From Pyricularia pennisetigena (taxonomy: Eukaryota; Ascomycota; Sordariomycetes; Magnaporthales; Pyriculariaceae): DNA of 64,000 bases. Location: NCBI RefSeq assembly GCF_004337985.1, contig NC_043741.1, positions 198,747 to 262,746 on the forward strand, in the 5' to 3' direction. This document shows, piece by piece, positions 55,767-64,000 of the stretch. Positions within the stretch are counted from its first letter, which is position 1; the number at the start of each line of letters is the position of its first letter. Below the pieces are notes generated by a model. It ran no database searches. It worked only from the letters and a program-made list of their open reading frames with translations, and had not been told where the DNA came from. The translations under genes were made by a program, and so were the position numbers.

Positions 55767-58700
55767 TTAACCATGTCGTCGCTTTTTCCTTTTACCGTTT
55801 AACTCTCCATGCTCCGCCACGTTATCCTCCTGATTCGGTTCGTCCAACTTATCCTCGGCAGCGGCTTTTATCCAGATTGCCAATCGCTTCGGCGGTCCTG
55901 CGGCATCTTTGTACTTCTTGTGGAAGTCGTCAAGGGCTGTCGCTGAATTCTTGAAATTTTCAGCCGGGTACCACGTGTCGTCTGGATCACATCCTTGCCA
56001 TACGACCTGGTATTGCAATGTCTTACTCCGGCCAAATAATCGGGACGCTAGAACTTTATCGACCACAAACTCTGGTTCTCCGTTGATCTCTTCTGGCGGA
56101 GGCGGCTCTCTTTTCTGTTGTGGTAATGGGTCCATTGCGGCTTTGCGGAGGCGGTCTGCGTGGAACAAGTTTTTTCCTTTAAACGATTCAGGTACGTCCA
56201 GAATATAGCTATATCCTCGTTCTTCTAGAATCTGCCATGGTCCGGTCCACTGTGAATCCAGTCTGGTCGTCGGTGCGGTCGTCGGAAACCCTTTTTTCTT
56301 GACGAAAACATAGTCGTTAACCCCAAAATCTACTGGTCGCCGCTTTTTGTTGGCTTGTTCTTCCTGCCTCGCCTGCGTTTTTAGCGCGTTTTGGCGAGCC
56401 AACTCTTGGACTTCTTTAGTCTGGCGGACGATCTGCAGCGCTTTTCGTTTCTGGTCTGAATCAACGGTCGTGGTTGGCAGGTCGGTGGACAGCGGGTTTC
56501 GGGGTTCGGTCCCGAGCACTACCTTTAACGGGCACATACCAAGGCTGGAATGCCACGCGGCGTTGTGGGCAAAATCCAAAGCAGGCAAATGTACGCTCCA
56601 ACTGGTCTGGTATTTGTCGATATAAAACCGCAGCTTTTGGTCCAGTTCCTGGTTGGTTATCTCTACGGCACCTTGTGTTTGAGGGTGCAGGGCGCTGCCG
56701 TGTCGGTGTTTAGTACCCGTGAGTTCATTTATCGTCGCCATGAATTCGGAGATGAACGGCCCGGCGTTGTCGCTAATCCAAACGAAAGGTAGTCCTAGGA
56801 AACGGTATAGGTATCGGTAATATCGGGAGGCCAGGATTTCTGCTGTGTCGGTCTTCTGTCCTGGGATGGTGGCTATCAGGCGACTGAACTTGCAAACGAA
56901 CACCCACACGTAGTCGTATCCGAACTTGTCTTTGGGCATGTCCTTTCCGTCAACTGCTACATGTTCCCAAACGTAATTCGGTATCGGTAGCGGATGCAAT
57001 AGGCCCGGGGTCTTGTCGTGTCTGCCTTTATTTCGCTCGCAGTCGTGACAGTTTTTGATGTATTTCCGAATGGTTTGACTCATGCCCTCCCAAAAATACC
57101 GTCTTTTGATCATTTGTATCGTCTTGTTCTGTCCTGCGTGGGCGAATATTTTGGGCTCGTGAGCTTCACGGATCAGAGCGGTCCTCAAAAAAATCTGTCC
57201 GTCTAAAGTCGTTTCCGGGACGACTAGCTTTCCTTGGTGTTGGCCTAGCTTTTGCTTTTCGTTCTCTTGTCGTATTAGGTCTACCAAATCTGCGCCGCTC
57301 ACCACGTGGGCGTTTGGGTCGGCAGTGCTGACGGCGGCCACCGTAGGTGTGATCTTCTCAGGTGGGATTAAAGTCATTGTTCGTTCTTCTTTTTCCCGAG
57401 CTTTAACTGTTGGAAGGTCTGCCGTCTTGCGGGACAGGGCATCGGCGGCTATATTGTCTTTGCCGCGGCGGTACTGAAACGTAATGTTGAAGTTGGCCAG
57501 GAAATCTGCCCAACGCACCTGTCGAGTCGAAAGGAGTCGTTTTGTGGAATAGTAAACTAAAGCTTGGTGGTCTGTAACCACGAAAAAGCTTGTCCCCAAC
57601 AATTCTGGTTCGTAATGTTTCAGCGTTTGAACCACTGCCAGCAGCTCTCGGTCTTGGATCGGGTATGCGCGTTCTGCTGGGGTCATCGTTTTTGAGAAAT
57701 ATCCCACAGGCTTCCATTCTCCACCCGGTTGCTGTTGCCAGATTGCTCCGCCGGTCGCGTTGCGTGAGGCGTCGGTTTCTACCTTGGTCGGTCGGCCTGG
57801 GGTAAAAAATGCCATAACCGGTGCATCGCAGGCTAAACGTTTCATTTCCTCAAATGCTCGCCTCTGTTCGGGGCCCATAGCGAATTTGGCGTCTTTCTTC
57901 AACAGTCGGTTCAACGGCTCAGCGACGCTGCTGGCATGGTGGCAAAACATTCGAATGTAATTGCACAATCCCAAAAAGGAACGCACGGCTGTTTTGGACG
58001 TGAGGTCTTCGAACTTCCAATCGCTAATTGCCTGCAGTTTGTCTGGATCGATACGGATGCCCAGACCTGCGTCCATAACGATGCCAAGATAATCGACCGT
58101 GGTAACGTTGAATCGAGACTTTTTAATATCTCCCTGGAGGTCGACTCGGCTTAATCGGTAAATAACCTCTTCTACTTGGTCCCAATGTTCTTCTTCGTTT
58201 CCGTCGGAATAAACCAAAACATCGTCGGCGTATGCGCTGGCGAACAAGTCCAAAAGTTCATTTAGCTGAGCGTTGATAAATGACTGCCACCAAGCTGGGC
58301 CGACCTTTAGCCCAAAGGGAAGCACCTTCCATTGAAAGGTGCCCTGTCGGGTGCGAAAAGCAGTGAGGTACTCTGAGCCAACCGCCATACGTAACCGGTT
58401 GAAAGCTCGAATAATGTCGATTTTTGTAAACCTCTTTGCATTGCGACAATTAAAAATAGTTCCGTTGACATCCGGGGCTGGTACGAATCGATCTTTCAAA
58501 AACTGGTTGATCCATCGGTAGTCGGTGCAAAAACGGCGTTCTTTGGAGTGTGGTTTAGGTACGAACAGGACAGGCGCTGGGTCGGCCTGCATACAGGGTT
58601 CGATAAACCCAATGCGCAGCAGCTCGTCGACTGTTTCCTTTTCGAGCGGCAGGAATTCCACAGGTGTCCTGTACGTCGGAGGCGATCCTGTTTTCGGCTT

Positions 58701-59684
58701 GTCTAGCTCCAAAATTACATCGTGCCCTGGGCGATGTGGAGGCAGGTTGGTGGAAGCTGCTTTCGAAAAGAATCCCTCCAGGTGAGCGAGTCGGGATGGC
58801 AGTTTGCTTCGGACCAGTTCGACATGGTCGGGGTCTTCATCTTCCGGGAACGGGATTGGTTCTCCCTTGTTGGTTTTCCATTGGTACGAACGGCCGACGG
58901 CAGATAGGCTGATGGCGGGTTTTTCGGGTCCAATTTCTAACGTGATGGGCTGCGTGGGTATTGGGCACGATTTCCATCGCTTTTGTCGGGGGTCGGTGTC
59001 CAGTTTGTGTTGAAGGGCGGCTATGTTTACAACGTCTCGGTCCTCACCCAAGACGACCGGGGTCGTTGGTCTGGGTTCTAAAAAGGTTGTTTGGCGCCAC
59101 GGTCGTCCAAGTATTTGCACACTTTTGGTTTCCCGTTCGAATGCTCGGTCGCGCCGCTCTGCATCGGCTTGTGCAACCGGATCGGGCTTGTCCAACATGT
59201 TCGGAAGTCTAATGGCTGGCGAGAATTTTGCCAGCGACGGTGTCCTTTCAGGCCATGCGAACGTTTGCGTTTTCGGGTGGATCCAAACATCCTGTTCAAC
59301 TAGCCAATCCTGCCCAATAAACATATCATGTCCACTTTCCGTCACGTAAAACATTTGGTTGCTGAACCGGCGTCCATCGATTTCCAAGGTCGCTTTTAGT
59401 TTGTGCGTAATGCGTCCTGCGTCCTGTTTGCGGTAATCCGACAAAAGTAGCGGGGTTTTTAACCTTTGAAGCCGGGCTCCTAGCCGTTCTGCGGCTTGTT
59501 CAGCGATTGCTGGGCTGATCAAAAGAGAAATGTCTGCTCCGGTGTCACAAAGAGCTTTAACTGATAGTGCTACGCCATTAACCTGTATCTGAGTTCGAAT
59601 GATGAAAGATTTAGGTCGTGGGTTACTACCAATCTGAGCTATCGTAGACATCTGGACCACCGAGGAGGCTTGCGGCGGTCTCAC
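55767..59684 (-). CDS. pol: Pol polyprotein of element 2 (PR-RT-RH-IN-chromodomain)
   Basis: 1305 codons in the -1 frame relative to gag, overlapping its end by 4 nt. The frame has no ATG there (first codon GTG), so expression by frameshifting is likely. Domains, counted from 59684: protease with CDTGAD (Asp47), RT about 350-530 with YADD at 485-488, RNase H about 630-750 (VETDAS, DRELLAV, VVTDHQ), integrase zinc finger H842-x6-H849-x29-C879-x2-C882, catalytic D912, D972 and E1008 (35 residues between the last two), GPY-like region with WTGPWQIL, and a C-terminal chromodomain at about 1203-1258 (EFVVDKVLASRLF, LQYQVVWQG, DDTWYPAENF). Chromodomains direct integration to marked chromatin. No stop or frameshift breaks the enzyme domains. 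Confidence 0.95.
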   Translation of the reverse strand: MRPPQASSVVQMSTIAQIGSNPRPKSFIIRTQIQVNGVALSVKALCDTGADISLLISPAIAEQAAERLGARLQRLKTPLLLSDYRKQDAGRITHKLKATLEIDGRRFSNQMFYVTESGHDMFIGQDWLVEQDVWIHPKTQTFAWPERTPSLAKFSPAIRLPNMLDKPDPVAQADAERRDRAFERETKSVQILGRPWRQTTFLEPRPTTPVVLGEDRDVVNIAALQHKLDTDPRQKRWKSCPIPTQPITLEIGPEKPAISLSAVGRSYQWKTNKGEPIPFPEDEDPDHVELVRSKLPSRLAHLEGFFSKAASTNLPPHRPGHDVILELDKPKTGSPPTYRTPVEFLPLEKETVDELLRIGFIEPCMQADPAPVLFVPKPHSKERRFCTDYRWINQFLKDRFVPAPDVNGTIFNCRNAKRFTKIDIIRAFNRLRMAVGSEYLTAFRTRQGTFQWKVLPFGLKVGPAWWQSFINAQLNELLDLFASAYADDVLVYSDGNEEEHWDQVEEVIYRLSRVDLQGDIKKSRFNVTTVDYLGIVMDAGLGIRIDPDKLQAISDWKFEDLTSKTAVRSFLGLCNYIRMFCHHASSVAEPLNRLLKKDAKFAMGPEQRRAFEEMKRLACDAPVMAFFTPGRPTKVETDASRNATGGAIWQQQPGGEWKPVGYFSKTMTPAERAYPIQDRELLAVVQTLKHYEPELLGTSFFVVTDHQALVYYSTKRLLSTRQVRWADFLANFNITFQYRRGKDNIAADALSRKTADLPTVKAREKEERTMTLIPPEKITPTVAAVSTADPNAHVVSGADLVDLIRQENEKQKLGQHQGKLVVPETTLDGQIFLRTALIREAHEPKIFAHAGQNKTIQMIKRRYFWEGMSQTIRKYIKNCHDCERNKGRHDKTPGLLHPLPIPNYVWEHVAVDGKDMPKDKFGYDYVWVFVCKFSRLIATIPGQKTDTAEILASRYYRYLYRFLGLPFVWISDNAGPFISEFMATINELTGTKHRHGSALHPQTQGAVEITNQELDQKLRFYIDKYQTSWSVHLPALDFAHNAAWHSSLGMCPLKVVLGTEPRNPLSTDLPTTTVDSDQKRKALQIVRQTKEVQELARQNALKTQARQEEQANKKRRPVDFGVNDYVFVKKKGFPTTAPTTRLDSQWTGPWQILEERGYSYILDVPESFKGKNLFHADRLRKAAMDPLPQQKREPPPPEEINGEPEFVVDKVLASRLFGRSKTLQYQVVWQGCDPDDTWYPAENFKNSATALDDFHKKYKDAAGPPKRLAIWIKAAAEDKLDEPNQEDNVAEHGELNGKRKKRRHG

Positions 59685-61018
59685 TCTTTTCCCGATTCGT
59701 CTGTGGTTTCCGAATCTAAGCTACTCGTTTGTTGCTTCGGCTTCACTGCTTTGACATCCCTTATTCTCTCTTTTTCGGGACAATCTTTGGAATTATGGCC
59801 ACCCCTTCCGCACATGAAACAGGTGTTGGCATCCCAATGCGCCTTTTTCTCCTCATAAGTCAGTGAGCGACCGGCCTTAGCCATCGTGATTGGTTCCGTT
59901 CTATCCCCTTGATAATCTTTGGGCTTGTAGCGCGAACGGACTTTCGTCGAAGCTGTTTTCTGCCTGCTCCGGGTCTCGTTCTTCGTGCTGGTCTTGTCGG
60001 TGCTCTCTCGGTCTTTGCGCCTTTCTTGTGCCAGTTGGTTGCTGTAGACGGCTTTGGTAACGTACTGGCAAAACGTCTCGTAGTCTATGTCGATGTTCTC
60101 ACTATCGTGCAGCAGACGGTGATCGAGGTCGGCGGGTATACATCCCCACAAGGTTTGCTTCCAGTCTTCTTCCCGAACCTTTGCTTGCTGGGCTAGTGAA
60201 TTAAACGTGGCAATAAACTCGTGGATATCTTGGCCCTTGCCTAGCTCAAACTCGTGTTTCTTAAGGGCTTCTCTGGCAGCTATGGACTGGTTGGGGTCGT
60301 GGTACATGGATTCTAGGATTTGGATCATTTCGGCTGCTGATGAAAAGGGGCGTGTAACTGAAACGTAACGAGTAATCATTGCTTTCTCGGCTTTGTCCTC
60401 GAGCAAATTCATCAGGTAACGCATCCGACTTTTCTCAGTCCTAAAAATGGCGACATCTTCTTCGAATTTGTCGGCCACCTTTATCAGCCAGCTATCAAAT
60501 TGCGTCTTGTCTCCTGCGAACTTTGGGGGTGAATCGGCTCTGGCTTTTGCTTTGTCATTGTAAGCAGGGTTGATGCCGCCTGTTCCTTGGAACTCGGTAA
60601 AGGCTGGCCAAGCGGCCATCCCTTTTGCTTTGAAACTCGTTCCGCCGAATGCACTTTCCACTGATGGCTCTCGGTGCCTTAATTCTCTGTAGGGCCTGGG
60701 GCTGGGTGTGTCGTTTCTCAACGCGTTTCTTAGCCTAAGTATTTCCGCTTCTAGCCTAGCGATCTCGCTGGCTGGGTCGTTTGCGTCGCCCATCATTCTG
60801 GGGTTGTTTTCTTGTGCGTTCACGTTGAGCTCCGGGGACCGCGAAGAAGATGCAACTTCGATTTCGTCCTCGACACTGGACTTGGTGCCTGGGCGAAAGT
60901 CTGTTTCGCTTTCTGATCGGGTCGGGTCGTCGATGGGGCGGTCTGTTTGCTCCGTCTGGTTCGTAATCAATCTTTGTGATTTCCTGCTCGCAGGTGGATG
61001 GTCCTTCAGCCTGGGCAT
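59681..61018 (-). CDS. gag: Gag protein of element 2
   Basis: 445 codons, start ATG at 61018 (MPRLKDHPPASRKSQRL). The central part has the retrotransposon Gag helical domain (FDSWLIKVADKFEEDVAIF; LNSLLEDKAEKAM-type helices; later KKHEFELGKGQDIHEFIATF). A C-terminal CCHC zinc knuckle is at residues 400-413 (CFMCGRGGHNSKDC). It forms the virus-like particle and binds element RNA. It ends ESGKE-TGA and overlaps pol. Confidence 0.93.
   Translation of the reverse strand: MPRLKDHPPASRKSQRLITNQTEQTDRPIDDPTRSESETDFRPGTKSSVEDEIEVASSSRSPELNVNAQENNPRMMGDANDPASEIARLEAEILRLRNALRNDTPSPRPYRELRHREPSVESAFGGTSFKAKGMAAWPAFTEFQGTGGINPAYNDKAKARADSPPKFAGDKTQFDSWLIKVADKFEEDVAIFRTEKSRMRYLMNLLEDKAEKAMITRYVSVTRPFSSAAEMIQILESMYHDPNQSIAAREALKKHEFELGKGQDIHEFIATFNSLAQQAKVREEDWKQTLWGCIPADLDHRLLHDSENIDIDYETFCQYVTKAVYSNQLAQERRKDRESTDKTSTKNETRSRQKTASTKVRSRYKPKDYQGDRTEPITMAKAGRSLTYEEKKAHWDANTCFMCGRGGHNSKDCPEKERIRDVKAVKPKQQTSSLDSETTDESGKE
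59687..59693 (-). promoter_or_regulatory. -1 frameshift slippery heptamer GGGAAAA
   Basis: In gag frame the end reads TCG GGA AAA GAG TGA. The heptamer G-GGA-AAA obeys X-XXY-YYZ and is in the correct phase. A -1 slip moves ribosomes into pol three bases before the gag stop. A downstream structure was not evaluated. Confidence 0.7.
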
Positions 61019-61177
61019 AGGTCGGATCGGTCGTGGTCGGGGACTGGAATTGCCGTTCCTGTCGAACTCCGGTCGGGTCGGGTCTGTCGGGTGCGGATTT
61101 ATTTTCGTCGCTCGCCAGCGGCGTAAAGATAAGTTGTTGCGCCTTATTTGTTAATCGCTAGGCCAGCGATTCTTTAG

Positions 61178-61187
61178 AGAGTAGAAT
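61178..61187 (-). other. Primer-binding site of element 2, self-complementary to its LTR
   Basis: The + strand AGAGTAGAAT two bases inside the 5' LTR is the reverse complement of ATTCTACTCT at 61248-61257 in that LTR. In element sense, the LTR AGAGTAGAAT (likely R start) would pair with PBS ATTCTACTCT, a Tf1/sushi-type self-primer. Confidence 0.7.
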
Positions 61188-61189
61188 TG

Positions 61190-61382
61190 TGTCACGGCCA
61201 GGGTAAGCATAGCACGGAAGCTAGTCTATTGGCGCCTATCGACGAAGATTCTACTCTGAGGAGAGGAAAGGAAACAAACAAAGTTCTGAGCTTGACGCGA
61301 CGTCGATAAAGGTATCACCCTGGTGGGTCGTTGGTCCAGGGTCAGGGTTAGGGTCTGGTGATCTCATGGTCCAAATGTCACA
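61190..61382 (-). repeat. Right LTR of element 2 (5' LTR in element sense)
   Basis: 193 nt, identical to the left LTR. Bounded inside by the self-complementary primer site and outside by TATAG. Confidence 0.97.
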
Positions 61383-61941
61383 TATAGCCGGTAAATCTTG
61401 GTTAAGCCATTTTTAAGCCCTTTTTTATTAAAAAATAGCAACGCCAACGTTGTAAAAAATAAAAATAACGGTCTATAAAGGGATAAAACACCGGAAAATC
61501 TAACCCAAAAAATTAACGACCCGTTTTTATTTATTTGGGAAACCCCTAAAACGACCCGAAATATTCAATTTCAACTGCAAAAATTTTCCCAATCCAATAA
61601 AACCAACGCTATTTTATATCTTTTATTTGCAAAAGTCCAAAAAAACTTCGAAGCTAAAAATATATTTCTGGTTAACGCCCAGCACAAAATCAGTTTATTG
61701 GAAGCACAATTGGAGGCAGTACGGCCGGTTAAAAAAAGGAGGGTGATTCCGGATCCAAGCGAGCTTTTGGTTAATAGATAGAATATTATTAGATTGCAGG
61801 AAAATGATATAGAAAATTTGGAACTTTTAGCTGATGAAGAAGAGGTTAATAAACCGGAATAACCTGAAAACGATTGTATTTTTGTTTGTTGATGGTTTTA
61901 TATCTAAATTAGTTTATAAAAATGGGTATTTTGTTATTAGA

Positions 61942-61990
61942 TTTTCGGGGCGCCGAAAGGGGGGGGGGCCGAGCAGGGGGTACCTGACGT
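61942..61990 (-). repeat. Right terminal inverted repeat of Fot1-like element
   Basis: Inverted copy of 47052-47096; has a longer G-run (C-run on the complement). Confidence 0.85.
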
Positions 61991-62023
61991 TATTCCAACC
62001 TTTATAAATAGGTGTTTAAACTA

Positions 62024-62600
62024 CTATACTTCACGCAGGGCTTCCGCCAAAACATCGGTTTCGGCTTCTGGTGTGCTTAAAGCTATAATATTCACCTTTT
62101 TGCACTTCCACGTTTTAAAGCCCCCAAATAAGGTGTACAAATATCCGTAAATGGATTTTGAATTTTCCCTAGCCCCGGTAAAATCGCTACTACTAAAACC
62201 CAGTAATTTAAAGCCTTTTAAACCCCTTATTAAAGAATCGGGTGGTAGTTCGGCTTTGAATATTTTATTTCCGTGACAAATAAATAAGGATTTGATACCC
62301 GCTAAATAACGTAATAAATTTTTAACTGCCGTTGAATGGCATATAATTATTTTTGTTAAAGAACGTAAAAACCATTAAACCGTGAAACCGATATCCGGGC
62401 GCGTTAATAATATTAAATACATTAAAATGCCGGCAATACGCCGTAATAACTTAATTTCCAGCGCATTTACGGGTTTAACCCCACTATATTTTAGCATACC
62501 CGGTTATAAAGGAGCAAATATAAATTTGCAATTAACTAATCCGAACGTTGTTAATATTTCTTTTACGTATTAATTTTAATGGAGCTAAAATAGGCGCTTA
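62024..62600 (-). mobile_element. Ty1/Copia fragment A (RNase H region)
   Basis: The minus strand encodes, with stops, YLAGIKSLFICHGNKIFKAE, then FKLLGFSSSDFTGARENSKS, then YGYLYTLFGGFKTWKCKKV and NIIALSTPEAETDVLAEALREV. This is the Copia RNase H pattern (SDxxG...SxxGYxF...W.SK...ALST.EAEY). The Asp in the D-x-G motif is kept, but flanks are mutated and AT-rich. It is a dead fragment next to the Fot1 right end. Confidence 0.8.
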
Positions 62601-63364
62601 GGCCAATCCCATCTAATTTGAACGCCTACAAAATAGGTTGCAGGGCCCCTATTTTCCAACGCGTATACTTTAAGGAGGTTACGAGATAGAATAAGCTTAA
62701 TCTTGAACGCGGGGAAAAGTGGATCACGGATAAGGCTGATGCAACGTTGAAATGGCAGATAACCGTCTGCTAGCGGGTAATAGAGATGATATATTGTTGT
62801 TGCACAATCGATTCGTTGAATCGTTGAATCGATGAAGGTTATGAAGGTGATGAATCTAAGGCTAAGTTGTGAATTACGTGTTCGAATCCATAGGTGCAGA
62901 TCTTCGATCCGGATGTCCGGAATGCGGGGTTACGTCACATGATTTGGCCTTATTCATGTGACTGACCTGCCGACCTATTGAGCCTAACGGCCTATTGTGC
63001 TTATGCATGCACAGAAAATCTGCGACCACAACGGGATTCGAACCCACGCACTTCAACAACGTATATATGACATAAATTATGGTACGTGCATTATACCATT
63101 AAGTTAGATTATATATGACGTATTTGTTTTGTAGTTGAAATTATGAACAAAGACGTGATATATAAAGCTTTGTGTGTATAATAAACGCGTATACGTTTTA
63201 TTTGTTATTTATTCATTTTTTCGATGCAGAGTGACTAATAGAATTAGCCCGTGCTAGCCGTTATAAGATAATGCAGGGTAGCTGATATAATTAGCCCTGC
63301 GCTAGCCATGTTCACATACCCCCGTAATTTATTTATTATGTAAAATAATAAACAAATTAGCGAG
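62601..63364. other. Between two Copia fragments
   Basis: AT-rich, no gene. Contains a tRNA-like B box (GGGTTCGAATCCC on the minus strand, about 63031-63043) without a paired acceptor stem, and a short direct repeat TCGTTGAATCG near 62812-62833. Confidence 0.45.
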
Positions 63365-64000
63365 TGGATACGTTCTATTTTATTTATTTTCACTGTTGTC
63401 TTCTGCACCGTTATTGACATTTGCATAGGATAATAAACCCTTATGCAAAGGTCCGGGTACTGATTTCGTTCAAAAATCAGCTATATTTAATTTAGTTGGT
63501 ATATATTTCAACTCAACTAAGTTATTATTTATACCTTCGCGGCTAAAATAAAATATTATATCGATATGTTTAGATCTTTTATGGAATTCCGGGTTTTCCG
63601 CGAGCTTTATGGTAGACGCATTATCCACTAAAATTAAAGGGGTTTTAATGTTAAAACCCAACTTCAAGTTATTGTTTATATGATTTAGCATATTATTTGA
63701 ATATATGGCTTTTTTAACAGCGTCCCGTAAAGCCGTATATTCAGTTTCAGTCGACGATAAACCTACCGGTTTCTGAAGTTGAGAAATCCAACTTATTATA
63801 TTGTTATCGTTATTTATGTTATAATTATTGGACAGGCTTAATATATATCCAGTGCTGGAACGTTTTTGATTTAGGTCTTTAGCCCAATCAAAGTTTGTAT
63901 ATCCTTTATTAAATAATATATTATCATTATTTTTCTGGCTTTTATCCTGCAAGAGTATATTATTTATACTATCTATATTACTTATATTATTTATATTATT
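63365..64000 (-). mobile_element. Ty1/Copia fragment B (RNase H and C-terminus, continues beyond window)
   Basis: An open minus frame of 160 codons (63470-63952) reads GYTNFDWAKDLNQKRSSTGY, IISWISQLQKPVGLSSTETEYTAL, ILVDNASTIKLAENPEFHKR and SKHIDIIFYFSREGI, a textbook Copia RNase H and tail. After a TGA the frame continues TKSVPGPLHKGLL, matching the usual C-terminal TKPL motif. It duplicates the same domain as fragment A with different sequence, so it is another element. Confidence 0.88.

Larger units (their letters stand above)
55516..61382 (-). mobile_element. Intact-looking Ty3/gypsy chromovirus (element 2)
   Basis: 5867 bp in minus orientation, inserted in the Fot1 transposase with target duplication TATAG (55511-55515 and 61383-61387). 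The two 193-nt LTRs are identical by direct comparison. gag and pol are fully open and GC content is normal, in strong contrast to the surrounding RIP-damaged DNA. All enzymatic motifs are present. It is probably a recent, possibly active insertion. Confidence 0.95.
47200..61862 (+). pseudogene. Fot1/pogo transposase, split and mutated
   Basis: The three parts are 47200-47707, 54920-55515 and 61388-61862. The first begins MKQYTENQLISAIKDVNNGE and has the psq-type helix-turn-helix (SRKWGIPKSTL) and a CENP-B-type second domain (FGKRWITRFFARYPI), then NRWNMDKTGIME. The second continues into the DDE domain (WTTIIEYISV, then ENGWINNETAIEWLKKVF, LLVFNGHGLY, QPLDVSVFGPLKKAY), where the catalytic Asp of the usual DGHGSH reads Asn. 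The third gives TGL-stop-PVN, the coiled tail and VRPVKKRRVIPDPSE. Many TAG/TAA codons arose where TGG/CAA would be expected. Confidence 0.85.
47052..61990 (+). mobile_element. Fot1/pogo-type DNA transposon carrying two nested LTR elements
   Basis: Ends are inverted repeats: left ACGTCGGGTACCCCCTGCT... (47052-47096) and right (61942-61990) whose complement begins ACGTCAGGTACCCCCTGCT. Both are flanked by TA (47050-47051, 61991-61992), the target of Tc1/mariner/Fot1 elements. Subtracting the two insertions with their duplicated 5-bp targets leaves 1855 nt, close to the 1.9 kb of Fot1. The transposase lies in three pieces. The element is RIP-mutated and dead. Confidence 0.9.

Noticed and set aside
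63010..63115. tRNA-like sequence with GGGTTCGAATCCC on minus strand
   Set aside because: The T-arm is good, but the 5' acceptor strand does not pair with the 3' end. Possibly a pseudo-tRNA.
1..64000. CRISPR arrays or bacterial-type operons
   Set aside because: No spaced direct repeats of that kind. The sequence is eukaryotic, with introns and nuclear tRNA intron.

Overview
The window looks like nuclear DNA of a filamentous ascomycete (Pezizomycotina, most likely a Sordariomycete). Supporting signs are short GT-AG introns of about 50-130 nt with CTNAY-type branch points, 5S rRNA genes lying outside an rDNA repeat, an N. crassa-type cyclophilin with a mitochondrial leader, a NACHT-type NLR gene, secreted subtilases, small cysteine-rich secreted proteins, and AT-rich transposon remains with C-to-T (RIP-type) damage. 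Species cannot be named from the sequence. A plant-associated lifestyle is plausible but inferred.

Layout. 0-1.6 kb: 3' part of a TPR-SET domain gene. 1.7-7.5 kb: two clusters of 119-nt 5S rRNA copies (three, then two) around an SRPBCC gene and a frameshifted BTB/POZ pseudogene. 7.5-12.6 kb: gene-poor, with a strongly purine-skewed, A-rich block. 12.6-26.8 kb: ordinary gene-rich DNA with a secreted subtilase, RNA polymerase III subunit RPC34, a convergent dual-form cyclophilin, an Ent3-type ENTH adaptor, an intron-containing tRNA-Thr(AGT), and a second, proteinase K-like subtilase. 27-34.9 kb: a small MGC-start ORF, an NLR gene interrupted by one nonsense codon, a repetitive secreted protein with dibasic sites, and an L-lactate dehydrogenase. 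37-44.6 kb: four small secreted cysteine-containing proteins, one of them an RNase T1/F1-type protein lacking a catalytic His, plus a second small MGC-start protein. 45-64 kb: transposon territory.

The transposon block resolves into a nest. A Fot1/pogo-type DNA transposon (47052-61990, TA-flanked, about 1.86 kb once insertions are removed) was split first by a chromodomain Ty3/gypsy element (47708-54914, TSD AGGAT, heavily mutated) and also by a second chromovirus (55516-61382, TSD TATAG) that has identical 193-nt LTRs and open gag and pol. Both LTR elements show a primer-binding site complementary to their own LTR, the Tf1/sushi self-priming arrangement. The intact one carries a canonical -1 slippery heptamer just before the gag stop. 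Two distinct Copia RNase H remnants follow.

Functionally the window combines Pol III-related items (5S genes, tRNA-Thr, the RPC34 subunit), a secretion theme (two subtilases, a repetitive secreted protein, an RNase-like protein, small cysteine-rich proteins) and a probable heterokaryon/innate-type NLR. The secreted-protein cluster lies directly beside the repeat-rich block, a pattern often seen in fungal effector regions. Intron-containing models were built by hand from splice signals and reading frame and have not been tested against RNA.
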